The notes: generated by a model from the sequence alone, not told the origin. Numbered from the stretch's first letter, positions 22,965 through 35,114 are shown. The stretch: DNA of 64,000 nt from Ligula intestinalis (GCA_036362985.1 JAYGXS010000003.1:49998858-50062857); one strand, 5' to 3'. Numbers and translations: made by a program.

Positions 22965-24360
22965 AAGATTATTCTTTCGTAATCTCTCGAATAGATCTCG
23001 AATGGCTTGCATAATCAGGCCGAAGTATTCTTAATCTGTACATTTCCATAAAAAAACGAATTTAGTACTACCTCCAAACAACGTGAGTATTATTCTTCCT
23101 GTTAGGCAGACGTTTTTACTAGTTTTAGAGGTAAGACCAAGTTCCTTTTTTTTAATGTTATTCAGGCTAGAGTAATAGCTACAGATAACGACATACAAGC
23201 CAACTCTAGCTTACCTGAGTTTCCCCTCAACTTCAGTATCATCAATGCAAACTATGCGGTGTACCATTCCTGACCACTAGCTTAAAATATACGAGAAACT
23301 AACATTATTCATATTCCTATACTCAAAAAGGGGGTAGTTAAATTTTAGGCTTCGCATCGCCTTCTGTCATCTTGAATACTAGCTGCATACCTTCACAAGC
23401 CTCTCCGTTTTCATCTTCTAACACAGGCCTCGCCGACATTTTGTGACACTTCTTTTGCGACAATGGTGCAGGCATTGTGGTTTTCTTTTGCAAACTGTGA
23501 CAGATCACGAGGTCTATGGACGTAAACCCTACTTTGGTAGAGCCCTTAAGAAACAAGCTACAATTTGGGGGTCAGAGAAGCGCCAACCCATTTCAAAGGG
23601 ACCTTATCAATCGACATATCGACCAGAAAACATAGTGAATAGATGAATATCCCTGCCCTGGAAATGGGAAGTGTGGCTCTGTATTGTGGAAAAAAATGTC
23701 ATGAAGGCACCTTTATGCTGGAAGTGGTGCGATAGGCAATTCCTGCCACGCCTCTAGGTATTTTTCCTTCTTATCGATGGCTTCAATATTGGAAAATGGG
23801 TCAATAGACATAACACGCTAATCTGCAATCCTTTCAGAGTTTCGTTCATGTCCCACAATTGTTGCAATTCTTAATTTTCCACTGATTTGACAGTTTCGTT
23901 GGCGAACAGAAGATACAATCTGTAGAACAAGAACTCTATTCGCAGGACTTTTCGAATTGCCGTTCGAATCCACCATCAAAAACACCTTTAGTTATATTAA
24001 TTTAGCCGACCAGAAATTTAAAAAATAGCTCGTTCGTAAGGCCAAGAGCCATTCATTTATTGTTGGTTTCACAAAGATCTACACTTTTCTCCTAGTTTTC
24101 TGCCTGAAGAATTTACAAAGTTATCCGAGAAATAAGTTGAGGCAAGTTTTTGTTAATGCTGACATCCAGCACAGCCCTCGGGAGGGAAAAAGGCTGACTT
24201 TGCGCGAACACCGGTTCCAAAAATTCCGCGTTTTCATTGGAAGTGTCAGTGACGGACTTTACAGTAGATTTATAATGTCATGAAATCCCAAGTGAAATGC
24301 TAGAGTGTGTTTTAGATTCGAAAAAATTACTCAAGTAACCTTATGCATTTCTCTCATTCA
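22965..24360. other. No gene recognised
   Basis: Two overlapping short frames at 23338-23556 (minus, ending in an acidic EDENGEACEGMQLVFK stretch) and 23443-23646 (plus) have no recognisable domain. The minus frame could be an exon, but no splice pattern supports this. Confidence 0.35.
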
Positions 24361-24364
24361 TATA

Positions 24365-24750
24365 CAGGGTGTCCCAAAAAATGTATGCACATTTTAGATA
24401 ATTGTGAACTTGGCGTTTATTGTAATTTCATTATTTCAAAAATATAAAATGATTTACAAGTATCATTTCATTGTTTTTTTTTCACTGCATTTTCTCAAAC
24501 TGACGTCCGTTTTGATCCCGATACTGCTGAAAACGCGGAGTAATGGAATTACAACACCATAAAACAATATCATTCGTATTTTATCACATTAATGTTCAAT
24601 GGCTTCTCTCTTTCTCAATTACTTAAAATGCAGTGGAAAAACTAAAAAGTGATACTTCTAAATACTTTTGCATTTTTGAAATAATAAAACTATGATAAAC
24701 ACCTAGGATACAATTGTTCAAAATGTGTATGCATTTTTTGGGACACACTG
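24365..24750. mobile_element. Miniature foldback DNA transposon (Tc1/mariner-type), TA target duplication
   Basis: The ends are CAGGGTGTCCCAAAAAATGT and, inverted, CAGTGTGTCCCAAAAAATGC, each flanked by TA (24363-24364 and 24751-24752). The outer 31 bases match with about three differences. Weaker inverted similarity continues inward for about 100 bases (TTTCATTATTTCAAAAAT, CACTGCATTTT). At 386 bases with no open frame it is non-autonomous. TA duplication and CAGGGTGTCCCA-type ends are typical of the Tc1/mariner superfamily. Confidence 0.85.
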
Positions 24751-24754
24751 TAGT

Positions 24755-25395
24755 TTGTAGAAAATGTTCATGATTAGATTATTTCTTATTTTCAGTTGGT
24801 AGAAAGTTGTCTTTTTCAATTTTCTACGTCAAGAAAGAGTATAGTGTGTTTGTAAAACGTTTCTAATTATGGGATTTCTTACTATGAAATTTCCATTCAA
24901 ATGGTATCGCGTCCGTACATACTTGCTGACAAAGCATACAATATACTCCACATCCATTGCAATAATTTCCATGGAAAAAGAGCATCCAGCAGGAATTCCG
25001 GGAAGCTCAAATGCAACTGCAGCGGTTGGTGAGATTCAAAAGCGTTAAGCGATTTATAGAGTTTTTAGACCGATAAGTTACCCTTTCTTTAAGGATACAT
25101 TTTTAAAAGAAGTAATTTACTATAAGAATGAACGTGTTTTTGCATGTTTTCTATCAAGCATATTTCATAAGAGCAGTGAAAATCAATGAGTCAACTGCAC
25201 ACTATATGTGTTTAGTGTTAAGTGACGCCTCTGACTCTGTATGCAGCAGTAACGCGTACATCAAACACCAAAGATAACGACTATCAATGTTATGCGCTTC
25301 TAGTAAACAATTAAAAACCAATAGAAGTACAAACCTCAATAATAGATAAACACAGTCAGGAAAAAAGCGAGCCTGACTCTAGACAAGGGAACAGT
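24755..25395. other. No feature recognised
   Basis: AT-rich sequence between the foldback element and a GC-richer patch. Confidence 0.35.
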
Positions 25396-25399
25396 GCAC

Positions 25400-25980
25400 T
25401 TTAAACACCGCCACGCAGGGCGAACCTAACCTTGAGAGAGCGTGTGTGCCAGTGGTAGAAAGGGCAATAGCTGTTTTTTTGTGACTTCAGGAGACAGTTC
25501 ATGTGGCAGCCGATTGGTCTGAAACAGTGCCCGGAAAGAGAAGAGTTTCTTGTACAGAGGTCCATAATTGTCTCAGTAAAAGTGGGGAGGGAGGTTTGAG
25601 TGGTTCTCGAAGCAGGCGTGGCTAGCTGGGTCAAGAAAGAGAGGGAACAGACAGTTGGCTCTCCGTCATAAAGCCAGTCCACAAGTCTTCATCTTGGCTA
25701 GTCGAAACAGTTGTCGCTTGAGGCAGCGGGGGCTTCAGCATTGTGGGGAAACGAGGAGCCAAACGGGGGCTGGTGGGGGCTCTTGTGCATTCGACTGGAA
25801 AAGGGTCAAGGGGGGAGAGCAGCGCGCATTATTGGAGGAAAAGACTCACGGGCACGCGCCTCAGAGGAAGTGGAACAGCCTTCGAAAGAGTGAAACGAGC
25901 ATGGTCAGGTCAGACAAAATTCAACTGGAGAAGGGCGTGGAAAAGTTCATGCTTGTTCAGCCAATGGTAACAGCATGAAT
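25400..25980. other. GC-richer patch, overlapping frames, no recognised product
   Basis: A minus frame (25401-25682, 93 codons) and three plus frames (25655-25978) coexist. The plus side has GGGGGCTGGTGGGGGCT and other G-rich runs. No motif of the PLE or LINE families was found. It could be a short exon or regulatory region, or an unrecognised repeat. Confidence 0.25.
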
Positions 25981-25984
25981 GGTC

Positions 25985-27565
25985 ATTTTTACCGATAAGG
26001 TTTTCAGCAGGCCGTCGGAAAGTAGCTGCTCTCTAAAGTCGTGGTTTTGGCGAGACTGAAATGTTTTGAGCTTAGACTGCGCAGCAGTCAGTACAAGAAA
26101 ACCACTTGCGTATATTATTCGGATCGAAAATACGTTGCAGAAGCCCAGTGGAAATATAATCAGGCAGACAATCTACTCCATGGCGGAAACTAATATAGCT
26201 TCTAGAGATGGCTGTGGGATAAACTAAAGTTTTGTTCGTGTTGGGACAGCATATCGGCCATAAACATTGCTAACATGGCGCATAGCTGCAGTCGTGGGAG
26301 AAGTACTTTTTGTCAGGCGGCAATTTGGCAACGCTGCTTTAAAGTTAATTGGCGAAAACTGCAAATTATAGGCCAGAACGCTTCAAAAGCGGCAAAATTA
26401 TGGTGATTGCACGTTTTTCTGAAGGGAACTTGAAACGAAATAGGAAAGAAGCGTGCAGTAGCTTTCCGGATACTCTTTTTAGGTGGGGATTTCGCTTTCA
26501 GTTTTTAACTGTAACTTTCATTGTGAATTTTATTATATTAAACTTAAATATGCGTGAAATAATTTTAGTGATAATTTGAGGCAGTTAAATATGCGGGAAG
26601 AATTGAGATGGGCCATATACTGAAAAGCCTCAGGCAGCTCTTGCACAAACTTCTATTTTCGGATACAACGCGAAGCAAAACACATGTTATCACTTCATCT
26701 ATCTCTGTAATTATACTCTTAACATATGCCATTAACTGGTGCTTAGTGGTTTGCGCAAAGTTTTTATTCTGTTCACAGTTATGCATAAAAACTTGGGGAA
26801 CTACGTGGAATAGGTTGCTGCAGGTTAAATTACATCCTGCCGCTCACGTCACCGTTAGATATCATATTAGAATCAGTCATACGATAGCGACTGAATAAAT
26901 GGAAGGGTTTTATTTTATCACGTTTGATCTATTCAACTGTAAAGTCTTATGTGCAAGTATTTCTGAATATAAATTAAATAACGAAAGTACAAAGGTGTAT
27001 TATCTACTTTTTTAAAGGAATATGTGAAACGTCACGTTCGCCATAGTAGAGACGTTATGTGAAAATCTGGAAAACCGTAATAATATGGTGCTTCCTTTAT
27101 GAGAATTGTGTCCGGAACAAACTTTAATTACACCTGAAGCAAAGTCTAAGAAAATACGGTTAAATAATGAAGAAGGAGGTAAGAACTTTGGAATGGAAGA
27201 ATTATCATCAATTACCTATGGACGGCATGACATCACTCCGAATAAGAGAAGATTAAAGGCAATATCAGGCAAAAGTTATTCTATCCGCACGATTAGATAG
27301 GATATGTATCCATGGACATGTGAATGCAATTTAATATGACTGCATGTTCAAAAATTTCCAGTCAATTTCAGAAATAACATATTGGGTATGGTAAAACAAG
27401 ACACGTTCAACAGAACAGAAGATCTGTATTTTAAGTCTATACAGTACGGTACGCTTGGCACCAGCAAAAGGTCATTTATTTATTCAATACATAGGCACGC
27501 TAACCACAGCAGTGAGGTTAACGCGCCCATTTGGCATGCAAATATTCATATATCAGTGGAGTGGA
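25985..27565. other. AT-rich DNA without recognised features
   Basis: Short frames only (76, 96, 64 and 69 codons). The frame at 26349-26579 ends in a hydrophobic stretch (FLTVTFIVNFIILNLNM), which AT-rich DNA produces by chance. Confidence 0.35.
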
Positions 27566-27569
27566 AGCA

Positions 27570-27720
27570 AAAAAGGCAAGGGAGACCGTAATAACAGTTT
27601 CTGATTTCTTAGCCATCATCGGCCCCTCATACCCAATGGTAGCGTGTTGCACTCAATGGCCAAAGGTCCCGGGTTAGCCACACCTGAGATTAGGCATGTA
27701 GCGGTCTAAGTAATGACCGT
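27570..27720. mobile_element. S2 short-repeat tail (minus) next to a tRNA-like segment (plus)
   Basis: AAGGCAAGGGAGACCG at 27577-27592 and the following bases match the far 3' end of the minus-strand S2 copy at 58.95 kb. Directly after it, CCCAATGGTAGCGTG and GGTCCCGGGTTAGCCAC on the plus strand look like weak A and B boxes. The two parts may belong to different insertions. Confidence 0.4.
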
Positions 27721-27832
27721 GCTTAGAGCACTAAATCATCAGACCGAAATCGCAGGTTGGAAGTCAAAAGACATAAGTCATCAGAGCGAGTGGTTCATTG
27801 AGTACAGAACTATCGACACTATTAAGGCTAAG

Positions 27833-28030
27833 AAGGTTGACCCTAACGGCTACAATCTTCCAGGCCCATGGTTCCTTTAGGTGAGGAGAGAAGACGGTGG
27901 GAAACCTAGATTGTTAGGAAGAGTTTATTCTTCAGAAGGATAGAAGAATAGGTTGTGAGAGATTTGACTATCGGAGCGCACATCCGGCCGCGAGGTGGGT
28001 CACGTCCGAAGTAATGTCTGGGGATAACCA
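27833..28030 (+). repeat. GC-rich mosaic repeat R1
   Basis: It begins TTGACCCTAACGGCTACAAT, then CTTCCAGGCCCATGG and GTTAGGAAGAGTTTATTC. The same succession of words occurs at 62.86 kb, 63.62 kb and, more diverged, 50.79 kb. No open frame is conserved among copies. Confidence 0.6.
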
Positions 28031-28253
28031 CGACATTGAGCTCTGTCCAGACAGATTGAGGTCACGCGATTGTTGGTCGAGGCCAGAAGGGGGGAGACAT
28101 GGTGTGTGTTGGCTAGCCGTGAAGGTCGCGCATCCGTTTGTGCATAGGCCAGAGGCAGGCGGGAAAACTGCTTTCGCGCGGTGCCGTATGCTTTGAGTGA
28201 CCTCATCTGCGGCATCGCGATTAAGGAGGGAGTCGGGCAGCAGCGACCACCAC

Positions 28254-28560
28254 AGAACTCCCAATTGCTGTCTCAAGTGACAGTGGCTTGTGGCGAAGCC
28301 AGGGCTAGTGTTGACTGCATCCAGCCAGACCTCAGAGAGTTGACTGAGTCTTGTGTAGGGTGATGACAGCTGCTTTTATATGACTGTGAAGCGAGTTCAA
28401 GTGGTTTGGCATTGGTTTTTTGCAATTGCCCGAGCGGATGTCGCCTGTAGAGGTCTTTTGTGCATCGGCCGAGAGGTGTAATATTCAAATAGCGCTTAGG
28501 CAGACGTGCTTAGTTGGACGCGAGTGTGTGCGTGACTGAATAGGCTGAGGTCAACTGGGG
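28254..28560 (-). repeat. GC-rich mosaic repeat R2, minus strand
   Basis: On the minus strand it carries GGCTGGATGCAGTCAACACT and AGCCCTGGCTTCGCCA. These are shared with 51.44-51.48 kb and 59.91-59.95 kb on the plus strand, along with upstream words such as CACTTGAACTCGCTTCACA. It lies close behind an R1 copy but in reverse orientation. Confidence 0.65.
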
Positions 28561-28671
28561 ATGGACGCCGGAACGCCAAACGACAGGGGACGCTGGCGCA
28601 GCTGTTAATGGATAGCCAGAAGCAGCTACGAAGTCAAGCCTCCGTGGATGGGGCATCAGTGAAAGAAAGCA

Positions 28672-28860
28672 TTGGAACAATTGTTTGTGACGACGCCTGA
28701 CGTTGGAGGACTGAGCATTGTGAACGCAGGAGACAGCATTGTTAGATGTCTGCCACAAGTAGGGCTGTCTGCCCTTGATGCCATATACTCGGATTATCCA
28801 TGCATCACCCAATATATCAAGTTGGACGCTGTGTACAAACGTCTCAAAGAAATATGAATG
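28672..28860 (+). pseudogene. PLE GIY-YIG C-terminal remnant
   Basis: A 61-codon frame ends TQYIKLDAVYKRLKEI, matching HIELDTVYGNL at 10.9 kb and HLDTEY at 46.1 kb. The preceding residues are scrambled. It is probably a truncated end of the same subfamily as the 10.6 kb copy. Confidence 0.5.
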
Positions 28861-28899
28861 ACACGACAGCCGATCACTACGGACTAACGTAAACCCCAA

Positions 28900-29065
28900 C
28901 TGCTAATTATCGCTCACACCAGATGACTATATAATTTTACCAGGAACTTTACAATTATAATTGTTCTTTGCACGTTTTATCAATTCTGACAGCAACCTAG
29001 GAATCCAGCGTTGAACATTTACTGAATAAAATTGCTTGATTTCCCAAAGAATGCCTTTCCTTTGA
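28900..29065. other. Short AT-rich spacer
   Basis: Nothing recognised between two PLE ends. Confidence 0.4.
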
Positions 29066-29069
29066 AATG

Positions 29070-29385
29070 TGATTTGCTAAATAACTCGTGCATGAAAACA
29101 TTTTTGCTCACATTGCCTGCAAAATATATTTACTATCTATATGGAATTGTAAAGAAATCTCAAAGTTCCACACGCGAATTGCCGAACACGCGGCAGCAAT
29201 GCAGAGAAGTGCCGCCGATCCTCAAGTAGCAGTTCATTCGGCGAGATCTGGCCACACATTCAAATTTTATGAGGCCGAAATTCCCACGAGAGATGGCAAT
29301 CGTGTGAATCGCGAATTACTTGAGTCATGTTTTACGGGCCCTCAGTCTATAAACAAGTGCAATGACCTGTCAATTCTATAAAAGG
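29070..29385 (+). pseudogene. PLE GIY-YIG endonuclease domain, 5'-truncated
   Basis: One frame reads FHTRIAEHAAAMQRSAADPQ then VAVHSARSGHTFKF, YEAEIPTRDGNRVNREL and LLESCFTGPQSINKCNDLS. RIAEHAAA is the helix after the YIG motif, GHTFKF the central His-containing block, and NRELLES the block holding a conserved Glu. The YIG part upstream is in another frame and damaged (KYIYYLYGIV). The same subfamily is seen at 0.43 kb (plus) and 35.99 kb (minus). Confidence 0.75.
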
Positions 29386-29449
29386 TGCTGAGGATTAATT
29401 TGGTCAAAGGAAGTTGCCAATTGCCAAACACACAGGCCAACGCGTCAAC

Positions 29450-29560
29450 TTACACCAATGCCGGGGAACCGGATGGCCGAGCAATCACCACGTTCAAGTC
29501 CACCACATGCGATAGAAGTTCAGCAGGTCATCGCCCGCATGTCAGTTTTGTACTTAATTG
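29450..29560 (+). repeat. PLE 3' region of the 29 kb copy
   Basis: AAGTCCACCACATGCGATAG and AGTTCAGCAGGTCATCGCCC correspond to the 3' region at 550-600 and, inverted, at 38.6-38.7 kb. The segment is interrupted at about 29.56 kb by the end of the minus-strand LINE. Confidence 0.6.
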
Positions 29561-30215
29561 AACCTGTTACGGCTGTGATCATGCCTGATCTAGCCGGCCT
29601 CAATGATGTCACAAACTGCACTTCTCTATGCGTGACGATTGGCAGCAGCGGATCTAGAGAGCTCCACCCAGTCTCTTTTCCAGCGACGGAGACCGAGGAT
29701 AGAAGGTCCAAATACGGAAAAATGGTATCGAGCCAAATCTTCAGTTGTCCACCTCTTTGACACCTTCAGGTGGGCTGCAGCAACGGCTCAAGGGCAGCGT
29801 AACCAAGCATGTAGGGCGGACGACGGAGAACGTGTCCAAACCACCTCAGTCGCCTTTCCTGAATGGTTTGAGATATCCTCGCGATAAGATCGCAGCCGTT
29901 TGGGACTGCCTCATTCTAGATGAAGTCACTATGCTTAACTCGCAAGATGGTCCGCAGGCATCGGTGGTCGAACACTTTCAGTCTTCGCTCACCTTCAGCG
30001 CGCAGAGCCCAGCATTACAGTTCTAGAGGAGGACTAACTACATGGATGTACGGTATACACGAATCTTCGTGGCGATGGAGGTGTCGCGTCGGAGCCATAG
30101 GCGTTTACGAGGGATTGATAAAATCAAGCGAGCAGCATCGATACGGGAGAAACTGTCGTTCTTGCTCTGCCCAGTCAGTAGCAGCGACGTCCAAAGGCAT
30201 TTAAAGCTGTCTTAT
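29556..30215 (-). pseudogene. LINE C-terminal region
   Basis: The minus-strand frames read RIDAARLILSIPRKRLW, DTSIATKIRVYRTSM, KVFDHRCLRTILRVKHSDF, then IQERRLRWFGHVLRRPPY and LRRWKRDWVELSRSAAANRH. The conserved Trp-Phe-Gly-His block is intact, while stops and frame changes separate the pieces. The run continues the RT domain directly, so endonuclease, RT and C-terminus belong to one element. Confidence 0.8.
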
Positions 30216-31265
30216 TCTGAAAGATGATGTTCATTTCTCCTCAAGTCAGGAATGCAGCTCGAGAATAACTTCGCCTTTCCGGAATTTATGGACGTGCCAA
30301 CCGACATAGCGATCTCATTTACCTGCGACACTACAGACTCTAGACCACCAGAGCTTGAGGCTAGCGGCGCATTATCATCGGCGTAGTCGAGATAAGTTAG
30401 CCGGCGTCCGGGCGCGAAAGCAATACCATCCTGTTCACGTAGGGCCTTCCCGAGAATCCAGTCAATGAAGTAGTTAAACAGAATGGTTGACAGAACACAG
30501 CCCTGTTGGACACCAGACCGGATATCGAACGGTTGGGGGAGATTGTTGTGGAACAGAACTCGTGTGGTGGTGGACCGGTAGTAGGCCTTAATCATGGTAA
30601 TGGGTTTGGTCGACATTCCATCTAGTTCCATTATTCAACCCAGGAACTCACGATGAATAGGATTGAATGCGGCGGCCAAATCGACAAAGCAAACGGCCGT
30701 CGCTTAGTGGTAGCTTTGGCGGAACTCTCTGATGCGCCTCAGCGTAAATTTTTGGTCTGCACATCCACACCCAGCACGGAATCCTGCTTAGTTGGGCCGC
30801 GTCCTGGAGCCACGTGCAGACTGGAAGCGCCCGAGCAGAGCAATAGCGAAATCTTTGCAGCAATTTCGTTAAGACTCATGCCATGGTAGTTCTCGCATCT
30901 CGTCATATCTCCCTCCTTGTGGACAGGTACAAGTATGCCTGGTCTCCAGTCATCGGGAACTGTCTCTTTTCGCCACGCCTGTACAATCACCTCATGAAGC
31001 CGAGGAGCCAGGGTTCGACACAAGACTTGTAGATTTCTGCAGAAATACCATCCTTTCTCCACGCCTTGTTGTTGTGTAGCCTCTGCATTGCATAGGTAAC
31101 TTGGTCTTCGGAAGGGAGGTCACATGACACTGCGTTGGCAGGAGAGGGTTGAAGCTCCACTGTGGAGGACAGGAAAGGTGCGATGGATTGCTCAGTAAAG
31201 TTGAGGAGTAGCTCAAGGTGTTCACGCCAGCAATCGACCTTGGCCGAATTGTCAGCAATTTAGCT
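30212..31265 (-). pseudogene. LINE reverse transcriptase domain
   Basis: In order on the minus strand: VPDDWRPGILVPVHKEGD and CENYHGMSLNEIAAKI (RT block 1-2), a frame change, FVDLAAAFNPIHR (motif A, second Asp of the usual FVDxxxAFD changed to Asn), MIKAYYRSTT, IRSGVQQGCVLSTILFNYF (motif B, QG) and LTYLDYADDNAPLASS (motif C, YADD at 30374-30385). The 139-codon stretch 30212-30631 is open. The catalytic YADD survives, but at least one frame change and stops break the chain between motif A and the fingers. Confidence 0.85.
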
Positions 31266-31579
31266 GCCATTCACATCGGGAAGAGAATCACCGTGTCGGG
31301 GGCTTACCACTAACTTGGCGGATGATTTGGTACAATTTTTGAGTGTCACCAACATTTGAAGCTTGAGCCATGCAAGTCGCCGTTTAGGACCAATACTTCT
31401 GCTGGTCATATTTAGCCGACTTTGCTGTCAGCTTTCGAAGATGGCTGAAGGAAACATCGTTGCGGGACCTGGCTCGAGTAGTCTCGGCCGACAGCTGCAG
31501 GGTTCTTCCGCTGATCCAGTCCCTGCGGTGCCGCTGAGTGAATCCGAGGAATTTCTTAGCTGCTCCATAGACGGATGTC

Positions 31580-32185
31580 TTCAGTAATGACCATTTGTAC
31601 TGCCTTCGCTATCAGCTTGGGTCGTAAGACGGGACCGGATTTCTGTGCTGAGGGCCTCGGTAGTGCTAGATTGCCGGAGTTTTTGCGACCTAAAAGTGTC
31701 TCACATAGGATATTTTGGGTGCAGATGAGAGGTGAGCCTTCTGGCGTGTGCGGAAGAGAGCATGGTCAAACCCGTGGGCGTTACCAGTTTCGGCACCTCA
31801 CATCCACCTGCTATTGCGGATCCAAATGCGAAATCGTGAACCAACTAGAATGTAATTGATCTGATTGGCACTGCGGCTGTCGTTTGAGCACCACGTCAGT
31901 AGATGTTTGTGACGATGCTGAAAGCATGTGTTGGTAACAAACAGTTGGTTCTGTTCAGCAAAATGCAGCATCCTCTCATTATTGCCGGTTCGAGAGCCAA
32001 GCCCAAAACGGCCAAGAAGGCGACTGTTTGACGCGTCACCGGAACCAGTTCGGCCATTCCATTCCCTGGCGAAAATTAACAGATCACGGAAAGAAAGCCT
32101 TTCAGCTAACTCCTGAAGTTGGGAGTAGAAAATTTCTGTTATCTTGCTGTTCGGCGCTGATGTTGGTGCAGGTCCTTATTCGTTC
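31580..32185 (-). pseudogene. LINE apurinic endonuclease domain
   Basis: The minus-strand frames give FYSQLQELAERLSFRDLL, then IFAREWNGRTGSGDASN (a degraded GDWN motif at about 32.05-32.08 kb), RLLGRFGLGSR, NTCFQHRHKHLLTWCSND, SANQIDYILVGSR (the substrate-binding loop) and GFDHALFRT at about 31.75 kb (the SDH catalytic motif, with Ser replaced by Phe). The N-terminal third of the domain is missing. The catalytic Asp of GDWN is changed to Glu in AREWN. It is inactive. Confidence 0.8.
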
Positions 32186-32189
32186 CCTA

Positions 32190-35105
32190 GTTCTTTAACT
32201 TCTGCCCTTTATAAACTAGCAACAACGCGTCTGCGTCATCCAAACGACTGCTTGTCTAAGCACCACACACTTAGTTATCTTGACTGTCTCTTGACATGTA
32301 AAAAATATCTGACTGATTAACTGACTGACTGTCATTTGACATAACTTATGACCTCGGGTGCGTCTATTCAGGTGAAGAAACGCAGCACTGCATTATTAAC
32401 AGTTATTCAATTTATCTGACTGTCCGCTTCATAACTTCTGACCTTGGAAACACTGCAGTACGAAAAGGCAATCAGTATTAACTGTTATTTGAGAAGCTCT
32501 TCAGCCAGTATTAACATGGGTTGCTTGGATGCTGAGCGTTGGTGCGAAAACTAGAGATTTAAACCATGACTTCATTGCCATCCGAACATTTCCTATCATG
32601 TCAAGTCTACACTCAATGACCTGATTCAGGCTATGAATGTTACAAAATAAATGGTAGAACAAAACTTTGTCTGGCTGTGGTAAAAATTGATACATTGAGG
32701 TTTAACTTAAAATCCTTGTTTAAAATAACGCAGGTTAATTTTCGTTTTTACTAATAACCTGATTAGATTTAGCATCCTAATAGCAAAGGCTAGCTAGATA
32801 TAAAATAAAATTCCATATTAAACCACACGCAAAACAAGCCTTCAGGAAAATCTAACAGGCGTGTTAATAATTGGCTTAATTTTACTTCTTGTTTTTCTAT
32901 AATGTCAAGTTCTCTGCCAATTCTAAAAGAACTGTTAGCATCGATGAAAATCGGAATAGTTTCGCTAAAAAGCAATAATATTTGGGTTATACATCGAAAA
33001 ACATTCAAATATTATACTATTTATTGGCTAGTATGGATACCGTAGTAAATCATAATAAGCCAGGGCAACAGAAAAGACAAGCTCATGCCTCGGTGATCAA
33101 TGAATAAGTTAAAAGATCGAAGCCAAATCCTTAAATCACAAGTTACAGCTTTTTGTTAAGCAGTCAGTGTTATCTGATAATGTCTGTCTATGCGTATTCG
33201 ATTAAGGATGGTAGGAATAAATTTGACGGCGTCTAGCGAATAGCGCTAATTTCACTGTCCTCCACTATTTTATTGGTGTGATTTTTATTGCTCACGGATA
33301 TTAAAGGTATCAGGGTCGTTTTTAGCCTCAGAAAACTGAAATATTTAGGTAATATCCTTTTAATTTGGGTTTGTATGTCCACAACAAGTGGTAGAGAGAA
33401 ACCAGAACCTCAAACGGAAACAAGATAGTTATTTATTATCAAGCTTCCGTTCTGACGGGCAAGCGCGAACAAGGAGACACAGTCATTCTAACAAGCATTT
33501 TATTCACTCGAGACTTCACATTCTCACCGGATCCACGCTTCAAACTCGTGCGAGTTGGCACTTAAAATTTCATTGACGGACCAGCCAACACGAAATGCAA
33601 AGCGAAATTTATTTTTAATGTTTAATCAAGAGATGAGCAAAAAGTTAAATGCTCACGTTGGACTAATTTTAAAAATAACTTTCCTAAATTTCAGCGTCGT
33701 TAAGCCCGGTGCCATATTAAGGAAGTAAAAAGACACAGCCTAGAATACGTTTGCAGAAGTCCATTTTCAGTGTTTAAAAAAAACAAACTAAAGGTAAAAC
33801 TGAGGGAGTGAAGAGTAAAGGAAAACTATTCTGGCAAATTTTTAAAAAGCTTTTAGTTGGAATGGGCAGTTTACTTCTGTTTTACGCTTTTTCGACGGCA
33901 AAGGAAGGGGATTAAAAGTCGGTTTAGCATTGCGGAATTAATTGGATTGCGGCTTGTCCACAGCAATCCTTTACTTAGAACTCGAATGTACAGGAATGAT
34001 AAAGACAACTCAAAGCTTGCCTTTAGCAAGGGAAAGTTCTTTTGTGCAGTGAAGAGCTGAGGACAAAGCAGATTATTACATGGAGCAAATCTAATTTGCT
34101 TACCGCTGTTATTTACTTTCCTTTGAACAACATTATTTTACTTTAAAGCAGAGCGAGTCTGAATCATTTCACGAGAATGTATGACGGCAATAACATTTAA
34201 AAACATGTGGACATACAAATGGCCATATCATTCAAGTATTTCATAATTTCGCGCAAGTTCTTCCTCTAAATACCGTTTTACCCTAAAATTTGATATATTC
34301 ACCGAGTCTGCTGTAGGGTCATGCAGGATGGATTTTCAATAAACTTCACATGGCAAGTACTTGAACATTTCCACTCGCAACGCCGCTCAAGCTTGGTGAA
34401 TTTTTAAGACCTTATAGAGGAAGAACAAATGGAGCACTGATTACCTAAAAATTGATAGCATCGTATTCCGTTTTGTAAAATCAGTTGAACTCCTGAGTAC
34501 TGTTCTGATATGTGATAGAAAGCAACTAATGTAATTGCATAATTATATAAGAAAAACTTTAAGTAATGACTGTGCCTTTAATAAAATTTCCGTTTTCATA
34601 ATATGTAACCTCCAGAATTATTCCATATTTTAATGTGAGTTGGCAAAAGCATTTAGCCTGTTGTATGTAAACGCAAATGTTATCTTAGCACTAGCCATAT
34701 CCGTAATTCTTAAGGTAAACAACTGCAAACATATCAACTTTGGCGTAAAAACCTCCTTTATTATCCTATCCACACTGTTATTTTTTCCGGAAATGGTTTG
34801 ATAATGGCTGCCGATTAGATACCAGCCCACATTTGCATATTTTCTTAAAATTTTAGCTCGATATTTTTCTAGCAGAGCAAGTAATGGTTACTCCAATTTA
34901 AAAAGGCATAGAGTGAGATTTCACTCAAGGCCTACGGAGAAGTGCGGTACCCTGACGATTGAAATGATTTTGCTCTTGAAAAGTCAATTGAAATATAATT
35001 TGGTCACAAACCCGCCCCTTCTTCCTCTTCTGTGGGAGACAATGAACGCGATAACATGTCTGGACCCGAATCTTTAGGCATGAAGAGTTCTTACTGTATT
35101 GCGCG
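32190..35105. other. AT-rich DNA without recognised features
   Basis: Only short frames. Words resembling a PLE tail (TTATTTATTATCAAGC with GTTCTGACGGGC near 33.43 kb) are too weak to call. Confidence 0.35.
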
Positions 35106-35114
35106 TCAGACTGC

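Larger units (their letters stand above)
29556..32185 (-). mobile_element. Non-LTR retrotransposon (LINE), about 2.6 kb, 5'-truncated and decayed
   Basis: On the minus strand, from high to low coordinate, it carries an apurinic-type endonuclease, a reverse transcriptase and a C-terminal region. That order and content define a LINE that moves by target-primed reverse transcription. All frames are broken. Its 3' end at about 29556 lies directly against a plus-strand PLE 3' region, so the LINE probably inserted beside or into it. I did not find a poly-A or simple-repeat tail or clear target-site duplications. The clade is uncertain; the C-terminal IQERRLRWFGHVLRRP block occurs in several clades, including RTE-like ones. 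Confidence 0.85.

Noticed and set aside
33380..33600. Another PLE 3' end near 33.43 kb
   Set aside because: TTATTTATTATCAAGC and GTTCTGACGGGC only loosely resemble the tail, and no coding block or CTGATGA word accompanies them.
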